A stretch of 64,000 nucleotides of DNA from Gnetum montanum (taxonomy: Eukaryota > Streptophyta > Gnetopsida > Gnetales > Gnetaceae): NCBI GenBank assembly GCA_015680685.1, contig MNCI01002043.1, positions 209,843 through 273,842 of the forward strand, written 5' to 3'. The translations under genes were made by a program, and so were the position numbers. The stretch's first letter is position 1. Every line of letters starts with the position of its first letter. Shown one piece after another: positions 46,431 to 59,495 of this stretch. Below the pieces are notes generated by a model. The model was not told the DNA's origin and ran no database searches. It saw only the letters and a list, made by a program, of their open reading frames with translations.

Positions 46431-47600
46431 GGTTAGTTGGGTGGTAAATTTATCCCTTGATAGATATGTAGCATGAATGATATAAACCCCTTCCCATAAA
46501 GTTTGAAACTTCATTTTTTATGGAACATGGTTTTGATTACAGTAGAGAATTCCATCTTTAGACTTAATAGAAACTTGTGTAATCTTAGTGTCATGTTGAT
46601 GTTTGAAATACTTTTTATTAATTTCATTACTCTTTTAAGCTACTAATTAATTTCCATACAATAGATTAAGATTATTCATTCATTCATTTTGGGCAAATTA
46701 TAAATCTAGGTCAAGTGTACGAGTGGTTGTAAGGGTATTTAATTCTACTTGGATCAGTAGGATAGACAATATTTAATAGACTAACTCATATGGTGAATAC
46801 TTTATAAGAAGTTTTCAAGTTGATTAATATGCCCATAGAGCATCATTAAGTTTCCTACTCAAGTCCTTATATCTACTAATAGTTCTAGTTAACATTCATG
46901 TAATCTCTCTGTTAGTTACTTTAGCTTAACCATTTTCTTAGGGGTGATAGAGTGTAGTTAGTTTATGGTAAACCCCAAGTTATTGCATTAGCTTCTTGAA
47001 TATAGCTATGGTAAAATAAGTTCTATTATTTGATATTAACATTTGTGGTACTCAAATATGTTCATCACATGTTATTGAAAGAATTTTGTAGCTCTTGTGG
47101 ATGTGAAATCTTTAATTGCAACTACTTATGTCCACTTAGTATAGTAATCAAAAATCACTATTATATAGGACTTCCCATTTGACATCAGTGTGATGGAACC
47201 CATAAAGTCAATCCTCCAAATATCAAATGGTTGTAATAGTTGTATCTACTATTGTGACTCTTCAATTTTGGTTGTCAATCCTTCATCCCTTTGGAATCTT
47301 TCACAATATTGTACAAATCAATGTGCATCCCTAAATATGGTAGACCAAAAGTAATCTACCGTCATTTGTTGTAGTGCTATTCGTCATCTTATGTAATGAC
47401 CATTACATGGTCCTTCATGTACATCTTGTAGAATGCATTATTGGTTCTCTTCTAGAACACACCATCATATTAAACAATTTGCACATATCTTATAAATATT
47501 TCCTTTAATTTTCATGTAGTGTTTTACTCTAAGAAACTGTTCTTTTTATTTTTTTATCACATTTAGCATGAAGTTTTTGCGTAGCTAGATTTGTCATGTA
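46431..47600 (-). pseudogene. L integrase remnant
   Basis: Minus-strand reading shows the integrase tail (FQTLWEG-like, about 46500-46445) and scattered core similarity up to about 47400. Frameshifts and stops throughout; catalytic residues could not be placed reliably. Confidence 0.6.
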
Positions 47601-48960
47601 ATTAGTAATCTATGAATTTGCTACTAAATCTACAACCATTATTACCTTTGTAAATAAGTTTTTATTAGGGAATTTTTTTGATAATGGTTCTTCATTTTCT
47701 TGAGGATCCCATCTTAACCTTGATCGGTAATCAGCTATAACATCTTTGATTTCTTTCTTGTCAATCATTATGATGTCAAATTCGTGTAATATGACAAGCC
47801 ATCTTATCACTCTTGGACTTACCACTGGTTTTTTCATTAAAAATCAAATTGCAATGTGGTCTATATGAACATAGATGAAATACCCAAGCACATAATGCTT
47901 AAATTTTTTAAGTGTGTACCATAACCATAACTTCCTTTTCTGTAGTGGTATAGTTAAGTTGTGCTATGGTAGTGCTTCTACTGGTGTAGTTTATATAATG
48001 TGATCATTTTTTATCATCAAATTGATTTAACAATGCTCCTTATGCATAGTTTAAAGTATTGGTCATGATGTGGAAAGGCTTGGACCAATCTAGAGCTCAG
48101 AGGATTGGTGTTTCTATTAGTTTCTATTTCAGGTTCTCAAATGTTTTTCACATTGTTCTGATCACTGGAATGATGCATCTTTCTTTGTCAATTCAACAAG
48201 CAATTTTACTATCTTTGAAAATTTTTTAATGAATCTTCTATAGGAGCCTATATGGCTAAGGAATGATCTAACATTATTAACTATTTGTGGCCTTTGGGTA
48301 ATGTTTTAAACTACTCTAATCTTATCTAAATCTACCTCAACTCCTTTGTATGATACCTTGTGTCCTAGAACTATGTCATCTTGGATCATTAAGGAGCTCT
48401 TCTGCCAATTGTGCTTCAAATTTGTCTGAACACACTATTTCAAAACATGCTCTAAGTAATTAAAATCTTGTTTGAAGTCAACTCTATATGTAAAGAAATT
48501 ATTCCATAAATACTTTGACTCCATTACCAATCTATTTTTAGAAAATACTGAGAACAAGTGTTTGGAATGTGGCAAGAGTATTACATAGGCCAAACTGCAT
48601 TTTCTTGTATGCAAACATTTTTCGTATGCTTGTGAACATTGTTTTCTCTTGTTTTTATAGTATGACGTAGATTTGATTGTATTCACTATATCCATCCGAA
48701 AAACTATAGTACTAATGCCTTGCAATGGTATCCAAAACTTGATTAACAAATGGCAAATAAAAATGGTCTTTGAATGTTGTCGTCTTCAACAATCATAAAT
48801 TTATATAGACTGTCCACTTGTCATCCTTATTTGGGTCAATGACCAATGGGCTTCTTCTCTAATTCATGTTTGACAACTTCTTTGAGTTTCAAGTATAATC
48901 TTTATTGAGGTTGGCAGCATGGCATAACAACTAGATCAATATAGATTCGATGTTGATAGA
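47601..48960 (-). pseudogene. L RT and RNase H remnant
   Basis: A 75-residue open frame (47610-47837) has KKPVVSPRVIRWLVILHEFD and IADYRSRLRWD, the end of Gypsy RNase H as in F (57940-58070). Upstream, an RT piece (48435-48749) contains CLHTRKCSLAYVILLP, matching the F RT after the palm. The LGHTGYYRRF-like segment lies between (about 48240). Many stops. Same domain order as F. Confidence 0.68.
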
Positions 48961-49493
48961 TGTGTGGAACGATGCCAGGGATCTCATCATAAGACCATGT
49001 GAATGTAGTTGGTCATTTGTTTACTACTTCCAATAATTTTCTCTTTTGTTCTTTATCAAGATTGGTATTTATGATTATCAATTTTTTATTATTAAGGAAA
49101 GCATATTCTAGTGCATCCAGTAGGACCTTTAGTTCTAGGGGTTTTGGTTCATTTTTTTTTAGTATTTCTAATTTTTTCCCTTTAATATTTTCATCTTGTT
49201 GTGACTTCATATAGGGAGGTTTTCTTCATATCTTTTCTAGTTTATTTATTTCTTTAATGTAGGCACTTATATTTTTTTCAAGTAGTTCCATGCATATGTT
49301 GGATTCTGATTCTTCTTCATTAATTAGCCACTAGGTGCCTTCTTGTTTGGTGGCTACTGTATACAAACAGTGTTATACACACATCTTTAACACATTTGTT
49401 GCATGTTTTGATGGCATCTTATCTTGTTCTCTAGACTTTCTAGATGTAATTGCACCCATTATCATTGTATGTGATACATGGAACTCTACATCT

Positions 49494-49900
49494 CTAAATG
49501 ATTTTAGTGTCATCTTCCTTGGAAATTTCTAACAATAAGTCTTTGATTCCCAACCTAGCATCCATGGTGCTAACCCATGCTCTTCCCATGATGATAGGAA
49601 ACTCACCTTTATTCTTTCCCATGTGGATAACTAGAAAATTAGTAGGATAAGACCAATCACTTATGGTAGTTACCACATCTTCCACTTGTCTAAGTGGAAT
49701 AGCAATATATAGGTCAGCCAACGAAGTAGATTCCATGCTTTGTACATGTCTTAAGAGATAAGATTCACTACTAACCTAGAATCTAGGAGAGCCTTGAATG
49801 GTTTGTATCCTACTATTTGGCAATAGACTAAATGACTTTTTGGATTTATTGTTGTCTTAGGAAGTGATCCTACCTTTATCCAATATGTGATTGTCTATGG
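49494..49900 (-). pseudogene. L protease remnant
   Basis: An 80-residue frame (49494-49736) has QVEDVVTTISDWSYPTNFLV, FPIIMGRAWVSTMDARLGIK, the second half of the family protease. The region before it, to about 49800, holds a degraded active-site segment (KALLDSR-like). Confidence 0.7.
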
Positions 49901-50499
49901 AAGCATGATAGTAGTTAGGGTATTTTCTGCTAATAATGAAAGCATAATACCCCCTCATGAATATAGTGTAGAAGGAGTAGGATTAGAAGAAGTCCCCATC
50001 CTTCAAAACTTTTTTGAACTTGCCCTAAAAAAGGGATGTTTCTTGGATCTTGGTTAACTTGTATAAGAGGTATCCTCTTGTGTTGTAACTACCCTTGTAG
50101 CACTTTTCTGCTATGGTTGTTTTGGTAGTTCACCTTGAATTATCAGTAGGGCTACTAGTGGTAATGGATTAAGATCTTGATAAGAGGAACCTAATGTTGG
50201 TTAAGACATAAAAGAAGGAGGATCCATGCATGAGGTTATGGATCTATGATATTCAGCTATATAGTAGGGAGAGGAAGTATGCATAAAAGTATTTATAGGA
50301 GATATAGAATATTGTACATAGTATCCATAGTAATTTTAATTCCTATATGAATGTTTTTTCCTTGGCAATGACATTTCCCATGATTGTGGTTGTTTCCACT
50401 ACTATTGTTATTATTCCTACAGTTGACAATAAGCCTTGCTTGGATAGTATGACTATTGTTGGAAAGGCTATCTCAAGTTACCTTATGGATAAGGTAATC

Positions 50500-52362
50500 A
50501 CTTGGGCTTTTTTTTTTAAAAAAAAGCTTTTGATTGAGTACATATGCCCCAGATTATTGTAAGTGGATCATGACAGGACAACTTCCCTTATGATGTTTGT
50601 ATTGGTAAACTTTACAACCTCTATCATCTTTTGAGCTTGATTCCATTACTTTCTTTACTGTAGTAACTTTCCCTTTATTTTTATAGTTTTCACATCCATT
50701 GTTCCCTTTCTTCTTTTCGTCCTTATTTTTGTTGAAGGCTTATTTAGTTCTTTGCTCCACTATCTTGGGAGCTATAGCAAATTTCTCATCCGCAGAATTC
50801 CATATACTGGTTTTTGGATAGGCATAACCTTTTGTTGGATTGCATCTTCTAATGTCTCTTCTTCTTGATTTTCACATATCCTCACATCTCATTTTTTTCA
50901 TAGCTAGGTATCTATTATATTCTTCAGCTTATTTCCTTTTTCATAGCTTCCCCTCTTCTTTCACACCTAGTCTATTAACCTTTGGATTTCATGAGCTATT
51001 ATTTTTGATAATCTACCTTAGGCATATACTCCAAGGGTTTATCTTATTTTTTCCTTTAGCTAATTGATGATGTGTCATATTTATTCCCTTTGAGAAAATC
51101 CATGGCTTAGGCATCTATGTAATAATGAGTAATATCTGCCCATTACTACATCAAGAGATTCATGTATCCCTTGCTTCCATCCCTAGATCTATTTTCTTAA
51201 GTTTAACACTCTGAAATAAATTTGATATTTATCATTGAAGAGCTCTAGCATGATACTTCATCTTTAAATTGATTTTGGTTCTAAGGATCTATACCAACTC
51301 TTCACTTCCTTTATGAGTGTTCTAGGAAACAACTTTAATTTTTGCCAAACATTCTCTATATTTTGTAGAGAACATGCATCATGGAAGGCTTGAAGATGGT
51401 GTTGTGGATATGCATTATATCTGCCTTCAAACTTTGAGATATTATTCATGTCAAGTCACTTGCTATGACTATCCCTTAAATGCCTAGTAGGAATACACAT
51501 TGCTTCCCTAGTATTAATCATATTGTGAGTGGCTAACAAGGATTCTTTATAGTCTTTAGGTTTGTAAGCTGTGTTTTAGTAGTGATCCCTCTAAAGCTTA
51601 TGATGCTTTCTTCGTTCATGTTTAATTCTTTCTTCTCTTTCTTCTTTCCATCTTCATTCATCTTTTTTTCCTTTTCCCATTGTGATCCCTTAGTCTTCAT
51701 TCCCTTTCATCAAAATCTATTGATGAGTATGAGGAAGAAGATAGGAAAGTTAGAGAATGGTGCCAACTGGTTCTTCCTCTATGACTCCTTAAGTCATCTC
51801 TTATAAGACTCAAGTCCTTCTCATCTCTTCCAAGAGTTTTTGCAATAGTGGAAAATAGCTTAATTTTTACAAGATCCTCAATAAATATTACTGGTGTCTA
51901 GAAATGAGATCTATGAGTCTCATAAGACTTTTCAACTTGGAATGGAGCATCTTCTTTTGATTTAAGGAAAACTACTTGTGGTGCTTTCTTTTCTTTATCT
52001 TGATTATATATTACCTCCATAATAGCATCCCTTTTTTCTTGAGCCTCTATTTGCTAATATGACCTAGTCATGTTGATTGTGAGTTTATACCCTTCTTGTA
52101 TGTGGCTTAGATTTGATCTCATGATGGCTACTTGAAGCATTGATGATGTTGAACATTTGGGTGGTAAGACAGTATTGCCCTATAAGTCTCTGCATTTGAT
52201 TTGTTCATCCTAGTCAAAAATGAATGTAAAATTAAGATACTGAGAATTAATATGAGCATATGAAATTCTTATTTACATCGATGCACTTTAAACTTCTTCA
52301 TTGTAATCTTTGTCATGACTTTCATTAACATCGATAATAGGTGGGGATTTCACTTTAGCTGT
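50500..52362 (-). pseudogene. L gag, main part
   Basis: The minus strand starts at the F insertion point with VKSPPIIDVNESHDKDYNE, then the N-terminal block (LNFTFIFD, DEQIKCRDL, GNTVLPP; about 52250-52160). The Gag core is at 51264-51449 (FEGRYNAYPQHHLQAFHDAC and WQKLKLFPRTLIKEVKSWY). Charged and Gln/Tyr-rich parts follow to about 50500. The first four codons lie across F at 62241-62254. Several stops. Confidence 0.75.
52358..52362. repeat. Target site duplication of F (left)
   Basis: gctgt here, gctat at 62241-62245: four of five bases match. Confidence 0.72.
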
Positions 52363-53160
52363 TGATGAACCATGATATCACATCCACGATATTGTGCCGG
52401 TGATATCGGATCGACCATGCAATGTCAGATACCCGATATCGTGGCTTGCCTCCTTGCCTATAAATAAGAGGCGACACCCTTGGTTTCAACAGTTAGAAGC
52501 TAGTCCCTTAGCCAAACTCTTGCCATTTTTTCCCTCTAGAGTTAGAATTATTTCTACATGCCCACAATAGGAGTCATAGAGTGAACGGATCTTTATTCGA
52601 GCATTGTGTACCTGAGCACACTTTGTGTACGGCAATAAAGACAAACTTTATGATAAACCTTGTAGTAGACAAAATATATTAATTAGTGTTAATTATTATT
52701 TAATGCTTTCCTAGTTAATTAATGATTTCTCTCACCTTACAACTCTCTTAGTTAAATACACTCAGTACGGCTAGTTCGAGCATGTGTGTAGCACTTGGTA
52801 ACCTAGTAACGATTAGCGTTTGGTAATCCCAGTAGCGTTACATCGGTTGAGGATGTGTACGGCAAGTTACTCAGAACTTAGTTAATGAATAATCAAATTA
52901 GACTAGTTACTTAGTTATTTTTCTCTCCCCTCCTTATTAGTGTAGGATATAAAACACATAAAAGCCATAAAAATCATATGCCTCAAGCTTACTTAACCAT
53001 ACAACTATGACATACAAGTAAGTTTGGGAAGACAATGATTAATCAACCCATTATTGTTCCATGAAGGCACATAAGCACTTAGTCCTTGGAATTTGACCGA
53101 ATCGTGTGTGAAACGCTTGTATTCATATGGTTGAGCGTAGGGTTACCTTGCCGCTCATAA
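52363..53160 (+). repeat. 5' LTR of F
   Basis: 798 bp, tgatgaacc ... ccgctcataa (final CA now AA). TATA box cctataaataagag at 52457-52470, GATATC motifs upstream, AATAAA at about 52635. Confidence 0.9.
52457..52470 (+). promoter_or_regulatory. LTR TATA box (F)
   Basis: cctataaataagag; same sequence at 61514-61527 in the 3' LTR. Confidence 0.7.
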
Positions 53161-53161
53161 T

Positions 53162-53179
53162 TGGTGCCATTGTCGGGGA
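53162..53179 (+). other. Primer-binding site of F (tRNA-Asp type)
   Basis: TGGTGCCATTGTCGGGGA, three mismatches (all transitions) to the tRNA-Asp complement; one base after the LTR. Confidence 0.82.
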
Positions 53180-53271
53180 CTTAGTTGTTTGTGCGCTACG
53201 TAGAACTTAGGAAATCATTTACATCATTGGAACGAACCCTTAGGGTTGATTAAGAAAAAGATAATAGTACA

Positions 53272-55800
53272 TTGCACACTGAACAAGATAAAATGTCTTC
53301 TTCTTCCCACAAAAGCACTTCACCACCTAGGACTAACACAAGAAGCAATCGGCGACAAGATACACATGACATTGTTCTGTCAATTCCTCAACAATTTCAT
53401 GTGGTATATGTTCATCCCGATGAATATGTACCCAATTTCACCTTTATTCTCTACCAAGATGAACAGCTTTGTTGGCGTGACTTTGAAGGTAACATAGTGT
53501 TACCTCTCAACCATTCAGTCCCAAGTATGCTTCTTCATGCTCTCACGCGAATAGGCATGCAACACTTACACATTGAGTACATTGCGCAGGACTATGATTT
53601 GAGAGACTATCATCCTACTGAAGCGCAACGTCAAAGGGAAATCAACAAGAGAGACACCATAAATCCTTGAAGGGAAAATGGTCTAAGGATGACCTCCACA
53701 TTTTAAGCAAAATTGAGGGTGATGGACCTGCCTCAAGTAGTCACCCACATAACGATGTTCCTCCCCTTGACTTTGGCCAAGGGGTTGTGTATCAAAACCT
53801 TCATTCTACTATTCACAACCTAGGTGCCAATACCAATGAACACAAAGTGTCTGAAAAAGGAACAAATAAACATGACAAAGGTGGGCATTTTGATCGTAAT
53901 CTCGATCGAGGAAAAGACCACCGAAGAGAAGGTATTAAACACCATCATGGGGGTGGTTCTCCTTCTTCTTCACCTTCATCATCTCCTTCACCCTCTCCTT
54001 CTGTGTCCAGATGTAGCCATAGAGAAACAGATTGTGAGGATAAGGGCAAACAAAGTGGAAGTCACAGATGAGACAACCAAGACAGAGGACGAGGGCACTC
54101 TAGGGAACCATGCCATAGAAGAAGGAAGAGCAGGGAACTACGTAGGCACCATAGATGCTATGAATGAGATGATTAAGATGAACCCCTACTCACCACACAA
54201 AGCATGCTAGATATTACTAAGGTTGTCAGAGTTCCAACAAGGTACCAAAAATATTGTAGGATCAAGAGGTTAGACATGAATAACATCCCACAATTTGAAG
54301 GGAGATATAACGTTGATCCTCAAAATCACTTACAAGCATTTCACAATGCATGTGCCTTGCAAAACATAGAAAAAGAGTGGCAAAAACTTAAGTTGTTCCC
54401 ATAGACACTAATAAAAGAAGCTAAAAGTTGGTACCAGTCCTTAGAACTGGAATCCATTCGTAGGTGGAGTGCTATGCTAGAATTGTTCAACAATAAGTAC
54501 CAAATGTACTCCTAGGTGTCTAATCTGCAAAAGAAAATCCAAGGATGGAAACAAGGAAGTCATGAACCCTTGGATGCTACCATGGGCTACTATTATGCAC
54601 TATTACATTGTTGTCCTAGCCACGGTTATTCATAGTGAGATCAACTATGCCATCTTGTAGATGGGCTTAAGCATGAAACAAGAAGAACCCTTGGGACTTA
54701 TGCCCAAGGGAGGTTATTTGAGCTTAGGTCCCATCAAATTCATAGACTACTGGAGCAAGTAGCTAAGGAAGAAGGTGAGCTACGAAAAAGAAAGAGTGCA
54801 GAGGAACATAACCGACATCCTTCCCTCCAAAAGAAGGGAGTAATATTTTGTGAGGATGAGGAAGAGTCACCACTCAAAGAGATGGTGAATAGGAAAACCT
54901 TGCCTATCCAAAAGTTAGCATCTGAAGTATCAGCAAAGGTAGACCAAATGTGGGACTCCCTAGATAGTAGATTTCAAACTATGCTCAAAGTAGTAGAAGA
55001 GTCTAGAGAGCGAGGTAGTGATTATGACAAAAGGAAAAAGAGAGAAGCAAAAAATACACGTAACAAGGATAAGGGTAAAGTTGCTATTATTGAAGAGGTT
55101 GTGAACTTAGATACGGATGATGATAGTGGATGTGAGATCTATCAATATGACCATCCTAAGGGATGTTGCCCTATAATCTCACATTTACAAGATTCTAGGG
55201 TGTATGCACTTAATTCACATTTAAAAAAATGGCAAACATCCCAAAAATTACCTTATCCCCAAGGTAACCCAAGGCAATTTCACCAACTTTTAACATATTA
55301 TCCAAGTGGAACTCCACCACAACCAATTAAGCAACATCAACAGTGGCAACACCCACAATCATGGGAAATGCCACCACCAAGGCAACAATATCCTTACCGG
55401 CAACCTGACCCATATGGATACTACGTGCAACATCCAATCTCTCCATGTGACTTTGTTGGTCACGTTACTCCCCAACATCACTACCAAGCCCACGAGTACT
55501 ATAGGAATTCCTTTCCTAGGGGCAACATTCCACAAATATACCATCCTTCCAATTCGGCCGCATCTCTCCCACCAATAGCTCCATTACCACCTGCTCTAGC
55601 AATGCAAGGTGAACTCCCTGCTCAACCATAGTAATGCAATGCCACAAGGGCTATTAATCCTCAGCCTATTGTTGGTTCTAACAACCGTATGAAGAAGAGA
55701 TCTTTCTTCAGAACTAACAGTCCAACCAAGCCTTTGCAACCCCAAGTGGCTAAGTCTTTGGACGTCTCCATATCAACTAAAGCTTCAGAGCCCCCTTCAA
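53272..55800 (+). pseudogene. F gag
   Basis: First ATG of the family frame is at 53293 (MSSSSHKSTSPP); the upstream ATG of R2 is lost. The first open part runs to 53670 (DEQLCWRDFEGNIVLP). After a frameshift, 53667-54071 carries the Asp/His/Arg and Ser/Pro tracts. The Gag core starts at 54204 (RIKRLDMNNIPQFEGRYNVD) with stops near 54404, 54515 and 54640. 54882-55631 holds the charged helix, CEIYQYDHPKGCC (second Cys now Tyr) and the Gln/Pro/Tyr-rich tail (RQQYPYRQPDPYGYY). Confidence 0.85.
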
Positions 55801-56425
55801 ACTTAACACTGCTTTCAATGCATACGGTCATGTTAACACATGTTTTTACTGATTGGATCAAAGCTGGCCACCTTTCTTTAATCCTGGTAGTCCCCTAATA
55901 TACCTATAAATTGTTGGGAATGAGCCATGTAAGGCTCTTTTGGATTTAGGTTCTGGTGCCAACCTAATATCCCAAGAAATGTATAAGGCCTAGAACCTAC
56001 CCCCATTAAAAAAGAGCAATGTTCATTTAGAGTTAGCCAACCGGTCCATCATTGTTCCCTTGGGATTTGTGGAGGACATTGTTACCACTATTTGTGGGTG
56101 GTCGTATCTAGCTGACTTCTTAGTGATTCAAGTGAATAACAGTAAGGAGGACTTCCCAATCATAATGGGAAGGGCATGGCTAAGCACTATCAATGCATGC
56201 CTAGGTATCCACAATCTTTCCCTAGAAATATCTAAGGAAAACACTTTTGGAAAGATCGAGAAGAAGGTTCCATGCATCGCATACAATGACATAGGGTGCA
56301 ATTGCATGCAAAGATCATGGGTTGTGCAAAGCTTAACATTGCTTGCATGCAATCAATGTCCACAAACAATCAACATACAAAGGTACCTGTATGTAGTAGC
56401 CATAAGACAAGAAGACACCCAGTGA
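55801..56425 (+). pseudogene. F protease region
   Basis: The active site reads LLDLGSGANLIS (about 55935-55975): the Ser next to the catalytic Asp is Leu. A stop and a frameshift precede the flap half (56060-56425: FPIIMGRAWLSTINACLG). The linker after it has a Cys-rich IGCNCMQ motif shared with A. Confidence 0.8.
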
Positions 56426-57619
56426 CTGATAGTTGATAAAGAAAGTAGCTCACTTCTATGCACGAAACTAACTGAGGGTTTGACTTGCACTTATACAGAT
56501 AGCATTGATGCATTAGAGCAAGTCCACTGTCAACTTCCTAGTCCTAACTTAGAAAACATCAACTGGGGGAAGTTGGAAATTCCCAAGAAATTTAAACAAG
56601 AGCCCCTAGAGCTAAAACCATTGCCCACCGGTATGGAATACACATTCCTTAAGAATGGAAAACCGGTAATCATCAATGCGAGACTTGCTCTGCAACAAAA
56701 AGAGAGTCTGCTAAAGGTGAAAAAAAAAGTGGTCAAAAGCCTTCACTTGGTCATATCTGGAATTAATTGGAATAGATCCTAGGATATGTCAGCATAGGAT
56801 TTACACTGACTCCTCCATGAAGCCTCGAAAACAATCACAAAGATGATTGAACCCAAAGTTGAAGCAAGTAGTAAAAGAAGAAATCGAACAGCTTCTAAAG
56901 GTTGGGTTCATATACCCCATTGCTGATAGCAAATGGGTTGGCCCCTTGGTAATCATGCCTAAAAAGGGAGGCAAATGGAGGGTGTGTATAGATTTTAGGC
57001 TGCTAAACATGACAACATTCAAGGATCACTTTCCGTTGCCATTTGCTGACCAAGTCTTGGACACAATCGCAGGGCATTGCTATTATAGTTTTCTAGATGG
57101 CTATAGCGGATACAACCAAATACAAATATCCCCACCAGTCCTTAGGGAATGTTTACATACAAAAAAATGTCGTTTGGCTTGTGCAATGCCCCTGCCACGT
57201 TTCAACGCTTAGTTCTAAGCATATTCTAGCAACAGATAGGAAATGGTGTGGAAGTCTTTATGGATGACTTCTCCACTTATGGAGCAAGCTTTGATCAAGC
57301 CTTGGACTAGTTAGAGCAAGTGCTGAAAAGATGTGTAGAGACTAATCTAAGGCTCAACTGGTAGAAAATCCATTTAATGGTCCAAGAAGGTGTAGTGCTT
57401 GGGCATAAAATTTCACATGCAAGGATAGAGGTAGACCCTGAGAAAATCAAGGTCATCCAAGGAATTACCTATCAACCGAAAACTGTCAAAGACATTCGGT
57501 CATTCCTTGGACACACTAGCTACTATAGGAGATTCATAGAGAACTTTTTGAAGATTTCCAAACCATTGATAGAGCTAATGAAAAAGGATGTACCCTTTGA
57601 GTGGAATAGGGAATGCTAA
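56426..57619 (+). pseudogene. F reverse transcriptase
   Basis: Pre-RT linker at 56480-56780. Fingers and palm at 56847-57212 (KWRVCIDFRLLN, YSFLDGYSGYNQI). After a frameshift near 57215-57245 the frame continues through VEVFMDDFSTYGASFDQALD (catalytic MDD at 57260-57268) to the thumb (VLGHKISHARIEVDPEKIKV, FLGHTSYYRRFIENF). In-frame TAGs lie at about 57308 and 57362. The catalytic Asp residues are preserved; only the stops and frameshift block it. Synthesises cDNA from element RNA. Confidence 0.88.
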
Positions 57620-58330
57620 CTAGCTTTCCAAACTTTGTAGCAGAAGCTGGTAGAAACACCCATTCTACAAGCTCCTAACTGGTCCAGACTATTCCAAGTC
57701 ATGACTAATATGTCCAACTATGCCTTAGGAGCCGTACTTACACAGTTAGATGATCAAAAATGTCCTTATTACATCCACTATGCAAGTAGAAGTATAGCTG
57801 GTGCACAACTTAACTACACTACTGCAGAAAAAGAATTAATGGTTGTAGTGTTTGCATTAGAAGAATTTAGGCACTATGTATTGGGATACAAAGTATTCAT
57901 ACACATAGATCATAGTACAATCTGGTTCCTCATGAATAAGCCAATGGTAAGCCCCTGTATTATACGATGGCTGGTAATCCTACAAGAGTTTGATCTAACC
58001 ATGATCGATCGTAAAGGCGTCGAGAATGTAGTTGCCAATCATTTATCTCGATTGCATTGGGATAGCAAAGAGGATGAGTATCCCATTTCTGATCACTTCC
58101 CTGATGAATTCCTCTTTGTCGATGTAGTGACTAACCAATCACCCACGGAGACAAATTGGTATAGTAACATTCTTACCTATCTCCTTACCCAACAAACACT
58201 ACAAGAGTTAGACCTTAAGAAAAAACAACAGTTTCTTCATAGAGCCAAGTACTTTATGGAGATCAATGGACAACTTTACAAAGTATGTTCCGATGGCTTA
58301 GTTCGATGGTATGTTCCCGATAGAGATTAA
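57620..58330 (+). pseudogene. F RNase H
   Basis: Same frame as the distal RT. Contains NYALGAVLTQLDDQKCPYYI, the TAEKEL Glu motif, the HIDHS Asp motif and VANHLSRL. The first catalytic position, usually Asp in DASDYAIGA, is Asn (TNMSNYALGA). A 209-codon open stretch runs 57701-58330 through the RNase H and a linker into the integrase zinc-finger side, ending in a TAA. Confidence 0.82.
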
Positions 58331-59495
58331 CTGAGAGTTCTCCAAGATGCTCATGAGGGCCCTTGTGGGGGTCATTATGCTGGGAGAAAAATAGCCATTA
58401 AGATCCTGCTTGTAGGCTATTATTGGCCTACCTTGTTCCAAGACACCCATTAATTCATCCAATCTTATGTGTGCTGTTAACGTGATGGGGGAATGATTGC
58501 TAGAATGGAGGGTATGCAACAATGGGTTCAACCATTAGAACCCTTTAACATTTGGGGAATCGATTTCATGGGGCCCTTTACACCAATGTCCAATGGAAAA
58601 GCATACATCATAGTTGTTGTAGACTACTTAACAAAATGGGCTGAAGCAGCTACCGTTAAAGATTGCACATCATCTATAGTTGCATGATTTGTTCAACAAC
58701 AGGTTGTCAACAGGTTTGGTGCTTATCTCCGATAATGGTACACACTTTATAGGTGCAACTTTTCGGAAGTTAATGCAACACTTAGGGGTTGAGCACAAAT
58801 TGACTACACCATACCACCCCTAAACAAATGGTCAAGCTGAGGTCCCCAATAGGGAGATTACTAAGATACTGACCAGAACCATTAGCAAGTATAGGGAAGA
58901 CTAGAGCACTAAATTGAATGATTCTCTTTGGGCATATCGCTCCACATGGAAACTCCCTATAGGCTACTCTCCCTACAAGTTAATGTATGGAAAACTTCTA
59001 ATACTCCCTATCCAAACTAAGCTCCGTACGCTAGCCATGGCATGTGACGTCAACCTTGACCTTGATCTAGCACAAAAACAATAGTTAATGACTCTTAACT
59101 TGCTAGATGAAAACCGATTAGTTGTCCTGTCATCTAATGAGTTGCACAAGGCATTTAATAAACAACGTCATGACCTAAAGATTAGGAAAGTTAAGTATCA
59201 ACCAAGTGATAAGGTTCTCTACTGGAACCCCACACATGTGTCACAACGTACCAAATTTCAAACACTGTGGGAAGGACCTTACATTATCTATGCAACTTTT
59301 CCTTTAGGAGCCATGACCATATATAAACCTGAGAGCCTAGATAAGAGACTGTTAGTCAACATGCAACAAACAAAACCCTTCCATGAGTTTAAGATAGCCA
59401 GAACATATGCTACCTCTGTAGGTGGGCAACCGTGCTCATTATTTTGGATCTCCTCCTTCCAACTCAGTCATGGGGCAAATGGCCACCCTTGCTAA
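58331..59495 (+). pseudogene. F integrase
   Basis: Zinc-finger side: HEGPCGGHYAGRK (about 58350), YYWPTLFQDTH, then a Tyr where the first Cys of the pair is expected (SYVCC). Catalytic core at 58493-58690: WGIDFMGPFTPM (first Asp) and VVVDYLTKWAEAA (second Asp). After a stop at 58688 the frame breaks, and the third catalytic residue cannot be read in frame. The C-terminal part is open again at 59088-59495 in another frame (KFQTLWEGPYIIYATFPLGA). No chromodomain, as expected for Athila. Confidence 0.83.
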